From a virus, in IMG/VR virus record IMGVR_UViG_3300046534_001090, positions 1 through 55,000 of that record: a stretch of DNA of 55,000 bases. The stretch is one strand, 5' to 3'. Made by a program: the position numbers and the translations under genes. The notes beneath the pieces are model-generated. The model was not told the origin of the DNA and ran no database searches. It saw nothing but the letters and a program-made list of their open reading frames with translations. Below, in pieces: positions 40,874 to 48,651 of this stretch. Positions within the stretch are counted from its first letter, which is position 1; each line of letters starts with the position of its first letter.

Positions 40874-41217
40874 TCTATGTGCTTCCCTGTAACTAGGGTT
40901 TGTACGTTGTATGTAAAGCCATTATGGTTAAATTTCATTTCTCCAAAATGTGCAGTTTTAGGCTTTATACGTGTGCATCTTTCGCCTTGATTGATCGCAT
41001 AATCACAAACTATATTTGAATTAAAAATTTCTTTAGCCCAATCTCGCACTGTGCATAGCCCGGTAGAATCTTCTGGCTCAACTTCTGCGCTTGGCAGCAT
41101 CCAATAATTGAAAGTAGATTTAATCGATAGACAATTAACGCAAATCATAACGGCTTTACTGCCATCTGTTAGGTCTACTGCTGGGATATTAAATGTGTGA
41201 ATATGTTTGCATTTCAT
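40870..41217 (-). CDS. Hypothetical Cys/His-rich protein
   Basis: A 115-residue protein starting MKCKHIHTF. Cysteines and histidines are arranged as C-x-H-x-H near the start and C-x2-C later (MICVNCLS), with two more further on, so metal binding is possible. The ending (HNGFTYNVQTLVTGKH) is beta-rich. Last but one gene of the leftward operon. No family recognised. Confidence 0.6.
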   Translation of the reverse strand: MKCKHIHTFNIPAVDLTDGSKAVMICVNCLSIKSTFNYWMLPSAEVEPEDSTGLCTVRDWAKEIFNSNIVCDYAINQGERCTRIKPKTAHFGEMKFNHNGFTYNVQTLVTGKHIE

Positions 41218-41296
41218 AAGACTTATATCCTAGTGTTTTTCATACCTTTGGTGATAGACTTGATCATTCTATATGTTGTGTATATCTCTCAGTTTA

Positions 41297-41320
41297 GCCG
41301 GGGTCAGACCCGGCTTTTTT
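41297..41320 (+). terminator. Strong rightward rho-independent terminator
   Basis: GCCGGG (41297-41302), loop GTCAGA, CCCGGC (41309-41314) and six T residues. Only the plus strand has the T-run, so it stops late transcripts from the giant gene after they run about 520 bases antisense to the leftward genes. Confidence 0.85.
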
Positions 41321-41343
41321 ATGCGCGTTAATAAACTATTAAA

Positions 41344-41583
41344 TTAAAGGCTTGCCGATCGAGCAATTTTCTTAAGTCTAAGTTTTAATTTATCGTTTTC
41401 AGTTCTAAGCGAGTCCTGAACAGCAAATAGCTGGGCTACTGAAGCTCTTGTAGGAACAAGCATATAAGATCTTATTAGCCTATTCTTATCCTTTACTTCA
41501 GTTACAAAGTCATTTTCACAATCTTTTAAAAACCGATTTGCCCTATCGAATTGCTGTATTGTGTATTGCTGTCCGTTGCTCAC
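41344..41583 (-). CDS. Hypothetical protein with C-terminal coiled coil
   Basis: A 79-residue protein from GTG 41583, which overlaps the stop of the upstream gene (TAGTG). An earlier GTG at 41610 would add nine residues and overlap by 28 bases; I prefer the coupled start but am unsure. The end is a basic Leu-rich helix (LRTENDKLKLRLKKIA). No family recognised. Confidence 0.55.
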   Translation of the reverse strand: MSNGQQYTIQQFDRANRFLKDCENDFVTEVKDKNRLIRSYMLVPTRASVAQLFAVQDSLRTENDKLKLRLKKIARSASL

Positions 41584-41876
41584 TAAGTACAAACCTGCTG
41601 GTTTACCCACTTACCGTTAAGGTAAACCCTTTCCATTCTGCACCGAGTAGTGCCAACAGGTGGCACCGTAGGGATACGGATAGGCTTAAAACTTGGCGAT
41701 TGGATTGGCCTAACAGATGGCGGTCTAACTGTTGGAACCCGGATAGCGGAGTCGCATATCTGCTTTTGGATAGCCGGTGTCGATAACTTAAAATCGTGAT
41801 CTACCCAAACCCATTTACATGCAGCCAGGCTAGATTGCGAAATTAACATAATCGTTATTGCTAGTAGTATTTTCAT
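41583..41876 (-). CDS. Secreted Pro-rich small protein
   Basis: A 97-residue protein with a Sec signal peptide (MKILLAITIMLISQSSLAA; cleavage near residue 19). The mature part has a Pro/Arg/Val/Ser-rich stretch with repeated IR(V/I)PTV-type units, and ends with Cys pairs (CRMERVYLNGKWVNQQVC). Four cysteines in the mature part could form disulfides in the periplasm. Start overlaps the upstream stop (ATGA). Function unknown. Confidence 0.65.
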   Translation of the reverse strand: MKILLAITIMLISQSSLAACKWVWVDHDFKLSTPAIQKQICDSAIRVPTVRPPSVRPIQSPSFKPIRIPTVPPVGTTRCRMERVYLNGKWVNQQVCT

Positions 41877-42322
41877 GGTTCTTCCTTATCGGTGGTTGGG
41901 GTGTTCTTGGCTAACTTCTGGCTATTAAGTTGTGCAACGATATCGCAAAGTGATGCTTGCTTTGCGGCTCCATCGTCACCATTTAACAGCACATCAATCT
42001 CTCTAACCAATCGCTTATTGTCGATGCTTATCAACGCATAGTCTTTAATCAATTCCATCAGCTTGGCCTTGTCTTGCTCTAGCTGCTTCTCTATGAGCAA
42101 AAGCCTGTCCTGTTCTTCGCTTGCTGTCTTATATAAATCAGTTAGCGCCTGAACTTCTCGCTCTAGCTTCTCTATTTTAGATGTAACGCTTTTAAGGAAT
42201 TCACGAGATTCCCTCGGCATTTCAACATTTACTCTATCTGAGGCTATGCCCTCTAAAACACTCGCGGTGGAAATTTTAAATTCACCAACAAACATCTTCC
42301 TAAACTGTTTTCCGTTAATCAC
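41873..42322 (-). CDS. Coiled-coil hypothetical protein
   Basis: A 149-residue protein from GTG 42322, with AGGAGG five bases upstream. Residues 45-95 form a long heptad coiled coil (TSKIEKLEREVQALTDLYKT, continuing in the same register). The rest is polar with a Lys/Thr tail. Resembles early accessory proteins of lambdoid phages such as Ea22 in style only; no family is established. Confidence 0.55.
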   Translation of the reverse strand: MINGKQFRKMFVGEFKISTASVLEGIASDRVNVEMPRESREFLKSVTSKIEKLEREVQALTDLYKTASEEQDRLLLIEKQLEQDKAKLMELIKDYALISIDNKRLVREIDVLLNGDDGAAKQASLCDIVAQLNSQKLAKNTPTTDKEEP

Positions 42323-42426
42323 ACAGACCTCCTGTTACTTGCATTGGGGCTCTAATTTAATATCTCTTTATATCAATGACTTATGCTATCTTTTTTTATA
42401 AAGTTTCGTTTAAATAGCGTTTGGGC

Positions 42427-42858
42427 TTAGGGTTTAAGGGCTTGCTCTATCTCTTGCGTTAGAGTGTATTTTCTCTTCACGTACTCGATGGGTATTTCTA
42501 GCTCGTTAATCATGGCCAAGGCGATCGCGTCTTCCTTCTTCATGCAAAGCACTGCGTATTCAGCGCAGTCTCTACTAATGGTCACGCTATCGCTAGAGGG
42601 TAGGGCATCGCGCTGGTCAATCAGTGATGCGGCTCTTTTTCCTAGCATTTCTCTACCTGCCGCGTCATTAGGGCAGGCTAAATCAGCAACTAAATCCCAT
42701 GCCAGATTGTTAAGAACTTTATCCTCGCTGGCAGCTTGTGGGGCGGGGGTGTTGTTAGTTTGTCGATCTTTATGCCCGCAATCCTGCCTACCGCATTGAT
42801 TCAATCCGGCGCTGTCTGGGACATTGCAAGCAGGGCAGCTGTACTCTTTATCACTCAT
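42427..42858 (-). CDS. Small zinc-ribbon hypothetical protein
   Basis: A 143-residue protein. The N-terminus has CPAC and a later CGRQDCGH, a zinc-ribbon-like set of cysteines within 30 residues. A disordered Ala/Pro/Asn linker follows, then a helical domain (DLVADLACPNDAAGREMLGK) ending with a Glu/Lys-rich tail. AAGGTGAG precedes ATG 42858. Nucleic-acid binding is a guess. Confidence 0.6.
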   Translation of the reverse strand: MSDKEYSCPACNVPDSAGLNQCGRQDCGHKDRQTNNTPAPQAASEDKVLNNLAWDLVADLACPNDAAGREMLGKRAASLIDQRDALPSSDSVTISRDCAEYAVLCMKKEDAIALAMINELEIPIEYVKRKYTLTQEIEQALKP

Positions 42859-42879
42859 AGTCTCACCTTGATGTTTGGG

Positions 42880-43098
42880 TTATAAATAAATATGCCCGCC
42901 AGTTCTGACTAGGGTTGCTTGCTTCTCTTCATCACTAAGGGCGTTCCAATCGTTAAACAATCCCCAAAAGCTATCGGGGATATTCTGTACTGGGTCACCT
43001 TTCTTATTTAGCGGGCAAGGACCGCAGTAAGGATGTAACTCAAATTGCTGGCCCTCGTATTCGTAATCGTTGCCGCCCATATTTAGATGAATTGCCAT
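42880..43098 (-). CDS. Hypothetical small Cys-containing protein
   Basis: A 72-residue protein. ATG 43098 follows AGGTGAG; GTG 43107 is possible but lacks a Shine-Dalgarno. It contains HPYCGPCPLN, a C-x2-C pair, and an acidic helical end (FNDWNALSDEEKQATLV). No family recognised. Confidence 0.55.
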   Translation of the reverse strand: MAIHLNMGGNDYEYEGQQFELHPYCGPCPLNKKGDPVQNIPDSFWGLFNDWNALSDEEKQATLVRTGGHIYL

Positions 43099-43113
43099 AT
43101 CTCTCACCTTACA

Positions 43114-43410
43114 TCAAAACAAATTTTTCTGACCAGGCTGATCTGCTCTGATCACTCGATAACGGTACAATCCATTGCCGACAAATTCCTTGGTCACATC
43201 ATGGCCACCAAATCTAGGCTTTCTTAGATGCCTTAGTTGAGCAGATACCGATGCTTCTGGATCACCAGTTTCATCTGATATCTGCCCAAGTGTGCGCCAG
43301 CTACTATCTTTCATGCAATCCCATACACGTTTGATCTGACCTGTTAGCCGAGCATCATCGCGCTTAGGCTGATAGTCAGCACCATTAAACATCTGTTTGT
43401 ATACGACCAT
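43114..43410 (-). CDS. Winged-helix-like phage protein
   Basis: A 98-residue protein of a family often found in phage early regions: GADYQPKRDDARLTGQIKRV, then WRTLGQISDETGDPEASVSA, then QLRHLRKPRFGGHDV and a short beta wing with YRYRV. The middle reads as a helix-turn-helix that senses or binds DNA, and the whole resembles a small winged-helix regulator. Function in the family is not known to me. Confidence 0.75.
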   Translation of the reverse strand: MVVYKQMFNGADYQPKRDDARLTGQIKRVWDCMKDSSWRTLGQISDETGDPEASVSAQLRHLRKPRFGGHDVTKEFVGNGLYRYRVIRADQPGQKNLF

Positions 43411-43431
43411 AATCCAAGCCTTTCGTTAGTA

Positions 43432-44559
43432 TTAAATCGTCCAGACTTTATTAACCGCCATCAAGAAAACGTTCTTGCCGTATCCGGCATAGAACTCTGC
43501 GCCTGCAAAATCAGTGGTAAAGTTGGGTTGGTAAGTAACCAGGCTAAGTAGGTTTATTTTCTTGAGGGGATAGTCAGTTAGAAAAGGAACAACCCCCTGC
43601 TCTATAGGAAGCCACGAGTCATCCCCCTGATTGTGCTTGATAAGAGCTTGTCCATTAGGTAACACGGCACCCGCCCAAATATTAGTAGTGGTGCCTATAA
43701 GATCATCGGGAACTTGCAGCCTCGCGGAAAAAGCACTTGGTGTTAGCAGGTTCTTAAATATGCCGGAGCGTTCAGGTGTCCCAACCCCTTTAAAGTATCT
43801 AATGCACCACGCTTCTGGGCGCAAAGAATTAACGACTGAAAACGGTAGGCCCGTATAGCCTTTATCTCCGTGACCTTGCCCCCACCAGTTGGCGAGTAGG
43901 AACATTTGCAACTCCATGTCGTAGCCCACAATATACATATAGTGCCTTCCAATGGCTGGGTTTTCAGCGTCTTCAACCTGATATTTATGTTCGGTCCAAT
44001 GACCTTTAAGGCTGAAAATTGAGTCTGTAACGCGTATACCCAAGCCTACTATCATCCCCTCATTTAAAGCGGAGCAAACGCGATGAACTTTTTCTTCTTC
44101 GGTGTACTGGGGCCCTACTGGAATTACAGCCTCGTAATCAGCTATCAAGTTTGGCTTTGCTAAAGCGTATGTTTCTGGGCTGGGTATTGTGTTATTTGCT
44201 TCTTCAAGGTACGGATACTCATGCTCTTGGCATACCCCAACAGTTGAAAGCGCCTGCAACGCATCACGGATGTAAACGCCATACTGCCCCACATAGCCAC
44301 CCAACACCTTGGTTGAGTTGTGCATAAACTGCCTAGATGGGATAAATAGTCCTCCATCGCCATCTATTTTGCGAGCAAGATCAAAGTAATTGCCATTGGC
44401 TACACAAGCGCCTTGCGCTAACTGATTAACCAAACCAACACATGACCATCGAAGGTCTAGGGATTTTGGCAACTCTTCGGGCATGAAGGGCGAAATGTAG
44501 TCGTGGTCCCTTGGATCGACTGTAGGTACTGCGTTTCCTGCTAACTCAAACTTTTGCAT
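43432..44559 (-). CDS. Papain-family (C1) cysteine peptidase
   Basis: A 375-residue protein. Start set at ATG 44559, nine bases after GAGG; GTG 44574 and two other ATGs are in frame. Q46 and C52 (NQLAQGAC) match papain Gln19/Cys25 in spacing. GRHYMYIVGYD supplies the catalytic His, and ANWWGQGHGDKGY matches the papain Asn motif NSWGxxWGxxGY. No signal peptide, propeptide or membrane segment is visible, so it probably acts in the host cytoplasm. The C-terminal 100 residues are an unassigned beta-rich domain. It follows a 36-residue Cys-rich gene that overlaps its start. Confidence 0.85.
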   Translation of the reverse strand: MQKFELAGNAVPTVDPRDHDYISPFMPEELPKSLDLRWSCVGLVNQLAQGACVANGNYFDLARKIDGDGGLFIPSRQFMHNSTKVLGGYVGQYGVYIRDALQALSTVGVCQEHEYPYLEEANNTIPSPETYALAKPNLIADYEAVIPVGPQYTEEEKVHRVCSALNEGMIVGLGIRVTDSIFSLKGHWTEHKYQVEDAENPAIGRHYMYIVGYDMELQMFLLANWWGQGHGDKGYTGLPFSVVNSLRPEAWCIRYFKGVGTPERSGIFKNLLTPSAFSARLQVPDDLIGTTTNIWAGAVLPNGQALIKHNQGDDSWLPIEQGVVPFLTDYPLKKINLLSLVTYQPNFTTDFAGAEFYAGYGKNVFLMAVNKVWTI

Positions 44560-44656
44560 CTTCATCATCCTCACAAATACAGTTAGTTTCTAATTCACCA
44601 CAGCTTTTACACTTTTTATGCTCAGCCTGGTAATCATCTTCTTCTACAGGTTTCAT
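44546..44656 (-). CDS. 36-residue acidic protein with four-cysteine zinc-knuckle-like motif
   Basis: Short frame MKPVEEDDYQAEHKKCKSCG, then a CIC pair and an acidic end. C-x2-C and C-x-C spacing suggests one zinc site. It overlaps the start of the peptidase gene in another frame by 14 bases, which suggests translational coupling. A small acidic partner of the peptidase, for example an inhibitor or targeting subunit, is speculation. Confidence 0.6.
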   Translation of the reverse strand: MKPVEEDDYQAEHKKCKSCGELETNCICEDDEDAKV

Positions 44657-44672
44657 ATTTCTTCTACCATTT

Positions 44673-45578
44673 TTATTCTTTGAGGCCGGACCCGCCAAGC
44701 GCACTACAAAGAGAAAGTATTATTTTTGAGATATTGCTAATTGATAAAAGAATATCTGCCTGGGCTCTTTGCTCATCAGACTCATCTGGGTTTTCTTCAA
44801 GAGTATCTTCTTCTTTAAATTCAAGAAACTTAATGCCCTTAATTCCTAGTGATTTAGTAAATACGACCCTTACCAGATTCTGATAGATAAGCTCTATCTC
44901 GGCGCCATACATATTATGCTCGGCAATAAGTTCGCGGCCCATAGGGATTAGTTCTGGCTCACCCTTTAATGTGTGAACTTCGCCGCCGTTGCCAGCTAAC
45001 CTTGCATACTCACCAATACGAAAAGCAGAAGGAAGATTGTTATCGATTGCGTTAGCGTTAAACCATCCAGCTATACCCATATCAACTGGATACTTACACT
45101 CAATAGGCTTGACCGGCAGACTGCCAGTGCAGCTTCTAATAAGGTTAGTCATCTTATCAGCCTGATTCTCTGAGCTGGCATCCACAATTAGCAGGTGATT
45201 CTTTAAATCAAATACCGCATGGATTCTTTTGTGCTTAGTAAACGCTTGGGGTAGCAATGATGCAGTAACATCATCTTGAATTTGCTTGCGCTCTTTGCGA
45301 TACATTTTACGTTGTTCTTTTTCTTCTATCCGCTCAATAATTTCATCCGCTTTTCTGCGAACGACTTCAGCGGGAAGTATCTTCTCTTCGATATTGATGC
45401 AAAGAAGAGCTAGATCACCGAACAAGTTTAAATGAGAGGAAAACCCAAGAGGCACTACAAAGCCGGCAGAGCTAAACTGGTAGTCGCTGCAAGGCACAAA
45501 CATCTGCTCTTCAAACATGGCCTCATCCATTTCTGGAAGGGTTGAATAGGTAAAAATACTTGCGTTTTTAAAGAACAT
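44673..45578 (-). CDS. rdgC: RdgC-like nucleoid/recombination-associated protein
   Basis: A 301-residue protein, matching bacterial RdgC (about 303) in length. The opening MFFKNASIFTYS corresponds to the family's WFKN-type start, FVPCSDYQFSSAGFVVPLG to the following conserved strand, and the central RKERKQIQDDVTASLLPQAF is a highly typical RdgC helix. RdgC rings bind dsDNA and dampen RecA loading. In a phage with its own RecT it could shield phage DNA from host recombination. Overlaps its upstream gene by 11 bases. Confidence 0.9.
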   Translation of the reverse strand: MFFKNASIFTYSTLPEMDEAMFEEQMFVPCSDYQFSSAGFVVPLGFSSHLNLFGDLALLCINIEEKILPAEVVRRKADEIIERIEEKEQRKMYRKERKQIQDDVTASLLPQAFTKHKRIHAVFDLKNHLLIVDASSENQADKMTNLIRSCTGSLPVKPIECKYPVDMGIAGWFNANAIDNNLPSAFRIGEYARLAGNGGEVHTLKGEPELIPMGRELIAEHNMYGAEIELIYQNLVRVVFTKSLGIKGIKFLEFKEEDTLEENPDESDEQRAQADILLSISNISKIILSLCSALGGSGLKE

Positions 45579-45741
45579 CTAAACTCTCCGTAATATTCTC
45601 AGCCAGTTTCACAGAATCAACTTTCTTCTGCTTTATATAGGTAAGCAATCTTCCTTCTGCTATTTCTCTTGATCTATTAAAGAAGGCTGCTTTACCTAAT
45701 TTTGCCATATACCAATTTGGCGCTAATTCTTTTGTTATCAC
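45568..45741 (-). CDS. 57-residue hypothetical protein
   Basis: GTG 45741 follows AGGAGAACAAA, a strong Shine-Dalgarno. The protein begins MITKELAPNWYMAKLG, is basic in the middle (FNRSREIAEGRLLTYIKQKK) and ends inside the rdgC start (11-base overlap). It is compact and helical in appearance. No family recognised, but context shows it is translated with rdgC. Confidence 0.6.
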   Translation of the reverse strand: MITKELAPNWYMAKLGKAAFFNRSREIAEGRLLTYIKQKKVDSVKLAENITESLDVL

Positions 45742-45756
45742 TTTGTTCTCCTAGTG

Positions 45757-45963
45757 TTAGTCCACTTTTTCGGATTGAATTTTTTCGTGAACTTCCATTC
45801 TGTTCACTGGAACAGATTTGTCAGCAATTATACCTATCCTTGCTCGACCATTCTTTATATCCAAAACAGTTATTGTAATTTCAGCATTTTCACCTATCAC
45901 AAAACTTTCGCCTATTTTTCTAGTGAGCAGTAGGCATCCTTTTTCGTAATGATTATCGTCCAT
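45757..45963 (-). CDS. csrA: CsrA-like RNA-binding regulator
   Basis: A 68-residue protein from ATG 45963, with AGGTG upstream; longer frames reach into the non-coding leader. LLLTRKIGESFVIGENAEIT, then LDIKNGRARIGIIA and the RMEVHEKIQ helix match CsrA/RsmA throughout, including Arg in the RxEVxxKI segment used for RNA contact. CsrA dimers bind GGA in mRNA leaders and change translation or stability. A phage copy could reprogram host carbon, motility or biofilm control, or its own messages. A hairpin with GGA in the loop lies just upstream. Confidence 0.93.
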   Translation of the reverse strand: MDDNHYEKGCLLLTRKIGESFVIGENAEITITVLDIKNGRARIGIIADKSVPVNRMEVHEKIQSEKVD

Positions 45964-46012
45964 TTTAACACCTATGTTTCTAATCTTGATTGGGTAGTTA
46001 TTAAAGGTGATA

Positions 46013-46042
46013 GAACAGCTTGTAATAAATCCCAAGCTGTTC
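46013..46042 (-). promoter_or_regulatory. Inverted repeat in csrA leader, GGA in loop
   Basis: A perfect 10-bp inverted repeat (GAACAGCTTG and CAAGCTGTTC) with a 10-base loop. On the minus strand the loop begins GGATTT. CsrA prefers GGA exposed in hairpin loops, so this may be an autoregulatory site. No T-run follows on the minus strand, so it is a poor terminator. Confidence 0.45.
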
Positions 46043-46059
46043 TGCAGTCCACTTTTTTG

Positions 46060-46638
46060 CTAGACCGCCCCAATATCTTTAAGGGCAAAATAAACTTCCT
46101 TGGCGCCAATGGTGTCAGCGAGAGCTCTATGAGTTTCCTTGAATACGTCTTCACCAAAGAAGTGAGCATGAGCCTTTACCAGAGAAGGTGTTTTACCGCC
46201 GATATGCTTTTGAGCTAATCTCATAGCGCAAACATAAAGATCCTTGTCTTCTTTCCAGCTTCTCATTGCTTCAGGATCAAACCGATATCGCATCTGAGCT
46301 ATCCGCAAAATTCTGTTATCGAAGACAGTGTTGAAGGCCATACGAACATCGCAACGCTCGTACATGACCATGAACTGATCTAAGGCACTAATCTCGGGAA
46401 TACCCTCATCCATCGCTCTTTCCATGGTAATGCCATGCTTTTGAAACGCTTCAGAGCTTTCATCCCATGACCAGCCATCTGGCTTAATAATGAATGACAT
46501 TTCATCAAGAGTTTCACGAGTAGAGGTATCCACTAACTGAGCTGCTATCTCAACAAGGTGTGGCTGGGCAGCATCATTACTTGGGATTCCCCAATTAGGA
46601 AGGCCGGTAGTCTCTGTATCAAACGAAAGTAATTTCAT
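46060..46638 (-). CDS. DnaQ-like 3'-5' exonuclease (DEDD family)
   Basis: A 192-residue exonuclease: Exo I motif SFDTETTG near residue 5 (Asp and Glu metal ligands), Exo II region around AFNTVFDNRIL (Asn and Asp), and Exo III near HRALADTIGAKEV (His and Asp). Spacing and length fit proofreading-type or RNase T-like stand-alone exonucleases. It may remove 3' ends during phage recombination with RecT and the YqaJ exonuclease next to it. AGGA lies upstream. Confidence 0.85.
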   Translation of the reverse strand: MKLLSFDTETTGLPNWGIPSNDAAQPHLVEIAAQLVDTSTRETLDEMSFIIKPDGWSWDESSEAFQKHGITMERAMDEGIPEISALDQFMVMYERCDVRMAFNTVFDNRILRIAQMRYRFDPEAMRSWKEDKDLYVCAMRLAQKHIGGKTPSLVKAHAHFFGEDVFKETHRALADTIGAKEVYFALKDIGAV

Positions 46639-46665
46639 AACTTATAGTCCTGGCTCTAGTGAGTT

Positions 46666-48609
46666 TTAAAGGTTTTCTATGTCGCTGGCAGTAATGGTTA
46701 TCAGAGTATAATTGCACTCGTTTGTTCGAGTTCCTATATGGATGCCTTTACCAGATAGATCTTCTATCTCAATAAATTGAGATTTGGGTCCATTTTCAAC
46801 CAAGCGAATAACAATACCCTTCTCTTTAAACAACCGATCAAAGAGAACTCTATTATCAGAATCAGGGATATCAGCAGCCTCACTAACAGGAGCAGTAGTT
46901 GCAAATTGCATAGGCTTAGGAGTTTCAATAGCCGGCTTAATGGATTCAGCAGGATTGACAGTCTGGGTAGGCTTCTCTTGTTCTTTAGCCTTAAGATCAT
47001 CAAGTGCTTTCTGATCATCTAGCGCCTTTTGATCATCCAATGCTTTCTTAACGTCAACAAGTTCTTGCCTGGCATCCTGATACACCTGAATGGCATCATC
47101 AATCAACTTCAAAGCACCTATTTTCTTATCGTTAACTTCGATAGAAAATTCTTCCATGCTGGTTGGGTCTATTGCTGAAATATTAGATTTAGCAACAGCA
47201 AGGTGCGCTTCTTCCATTTCTGGGATCATAGAAACAGTGATATCTATCGTGCTCAAAACATCTTTATGTTTCTGGATACGCTCACTATTTAAACGATCCA
47301 GTTCTTCTTTGTAAATTCTAATTTCAGACAAAATGTGCAGTGTCAAATGCTCACTACCCATCTGGCATAGAGATTGAAGATCTTGAAATAAAGGCTGGTA
47401 AACCGCTTCGATCTTTTTAATGCGAGCAAGGTTAGCTCTAATCAAATCGCGCTTTTCGGTTAGCGATATCTTTACTTCTGCTATCTCATCATTAATAGCA
47501 CTTTGCATATTATCCAAAGAACGCTTGCCCTTGATCACTTCTGAGAAATCGGGAACTTTAAAGCCAGGGACAAAAACACCATCGGCAGAAAACTCTTTGT
47601 TGGCTTGAGCTACAGCTTCTCTGAATACGGATACAGCAGACTCAATTAGCTTTATTCTACGGCTTTCTTTTTGATCTTTAATTTGCCGCTGAAGATTAAG
47701 CCGAGTTTGGCGAGCCATGTTTTCCCTAATATCTTCTACAGCCGATATAATTGAATCAAGGTTAGCCTTGCTAGTTAGCTGCTCTTTAATGCCAACACAC
47801 TTACCCTCTATATCCTGAAGCCACTTAACATCTTGTTCGGCATTGGCAAAGTCTTGATCACTATCTAGCTCAACAGGGATCTGGCTTATGATTAACGCAG
47901 CCTGCTCTTTAAACTGCTTGATATTGTCTTCGGTAACTAACTGGCCACTAACGTCAACGCGAAGAACTGGAAGTGAATCAGTACGCTTACGGCCTATTAC
48001 CTGCTCTACCTTAGCCGTAGGAACATAATCAGCAACATCTTTATCTAATTGCGCCCAGGCCTTGATAAGCTGCTCTCTTCTTCCAGCAACCGGCCTATAG
48101 TCCATCCAAGCAAAGTTTTCTTGAGTGCCATCAGAGCAAACAAAAATACAACGCTGCATGTTTTGATTAACTAGGAACTGGTGCTCTAACTGCCAGAAAA
48201 TATATGGCGGTAGATCCTTTTCCTTAACAGCATTGAAAAGGCCGACATTGAACTGCTTATGCTCAAAAGTAGTATCGTTAGCATCCAGCGAATTAACACC
48301 ATCATAAGACGCTAGATATTCGCCTAGTGTGCAGGTAATTGGGTATAGATCTTCGCCAAATATTTCTTCAACAACCGCTCTTGCTTTGGCTTCAGTCTCA
48401 TGGCCGCGGGTAAATACAACTCGCTCAACATAGTCGCTGTATTCTTTAGGCTCCAAAGTAGCCTTTTGATGGATCAACTCATCGCGCTTAACATTGGGAT
48501 GACAACCCATCATCATTGGCGCCTCACTAGCTGTTTTAGTCTTTGGAATAGCTCTTAAAGCATGCCATTCGGCAGATCCTTGGGGGCATGTATGCGTTAT
48601 CATTTCCAT
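46666..48609 (-). CDS. YqaJ-type recombination exonuclease with long coiled-coil C-terminus
   Basis: A 647-residue protein; ATG 48609 follows AAAGGAAACAGC, whereas TTG 48627 is unneeded. Residues 1-195 are a PD-(D/E)xK nuclease: QGSAEWHALRA, TRGHETEAKAR (GxExE), SYDGVNSLDANDTTFEHKQF (Asp, then Glu-x-Lys) and WQLEHQFLVN (QxxHQ). Such enzymes resect double-stranded ends for RecT. The remaining 450 residues are mostly coiled coil with a DDQKA repeat and a small C-terminal domain. Typical YqaJ exonucleases are about 200-350 residues, so the tail is unusual. Partner RecT lies just upstream. Confidence 0.8.
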   Translation of the reverse strand: MEMITHTCPQGSAEWHALRAIPKTKTASEAPMMMGCHPNVKRDELIHQKATLEPKEYSDYVERVVFTRGHETEAKARAVVEEIFGEDLYPITCTLGEYLASYDGVNSLDANDTTFEHKQFNVGLFNAVKEKDLPPYIFWQLEHQFLVNQNMQRCIFVCSDGTQENFAWMDYRPVAGRREQLIKAWAQLDKDVADYVPTAKVEQVIGRKRTDSLPVLRVDVSGQLVTEDNIKQFKEQAALIISQIPVELDSDQDFANAEQDVKWLQDIEGKCVGIKEQLTSKANLDSIISAVEDIRENMARQTRLNLQRQIKDQKESRRIKLIESAVSVFREAVAQANKEFSADGVFVPGFKVPDFSEVIKGKRSLDNMQSAINDEIAEVKISLTEKRDLIRANLARIKKIEAVYQPLFQDLQSLCQMGSEHLTLHILSEIRIYKEELDRLNSERIQKHKDVLSTIDITVSMIPEMEEAHLAVAKSNISAIDPTSMEEFSIEVNDKKIGALKLIDDAIQVYQDARQELVDVKKALDDQKALDDQKALDDLKAKEQEKPTQTVNPAESIKPAIETPKPMQFATTAPVSEAADIPDSDNRVLFDRLFKEKGIVIRLVENGPKSQFIEIEDLSGKGIHIGTRTNECNYTLITITASDIENL

Positions 48610-48651
48610 TGCTGTTTCCTTTTTCAATTTAAAACGGATTAATTAGTTGGT

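Noticed and set aside
44160-44363. 67-codon minus-strand frame inside the peptidase gene
   Set aside because: A shadow in another frame; the peptidase frame contains conserved catalytic motifs on both sides.
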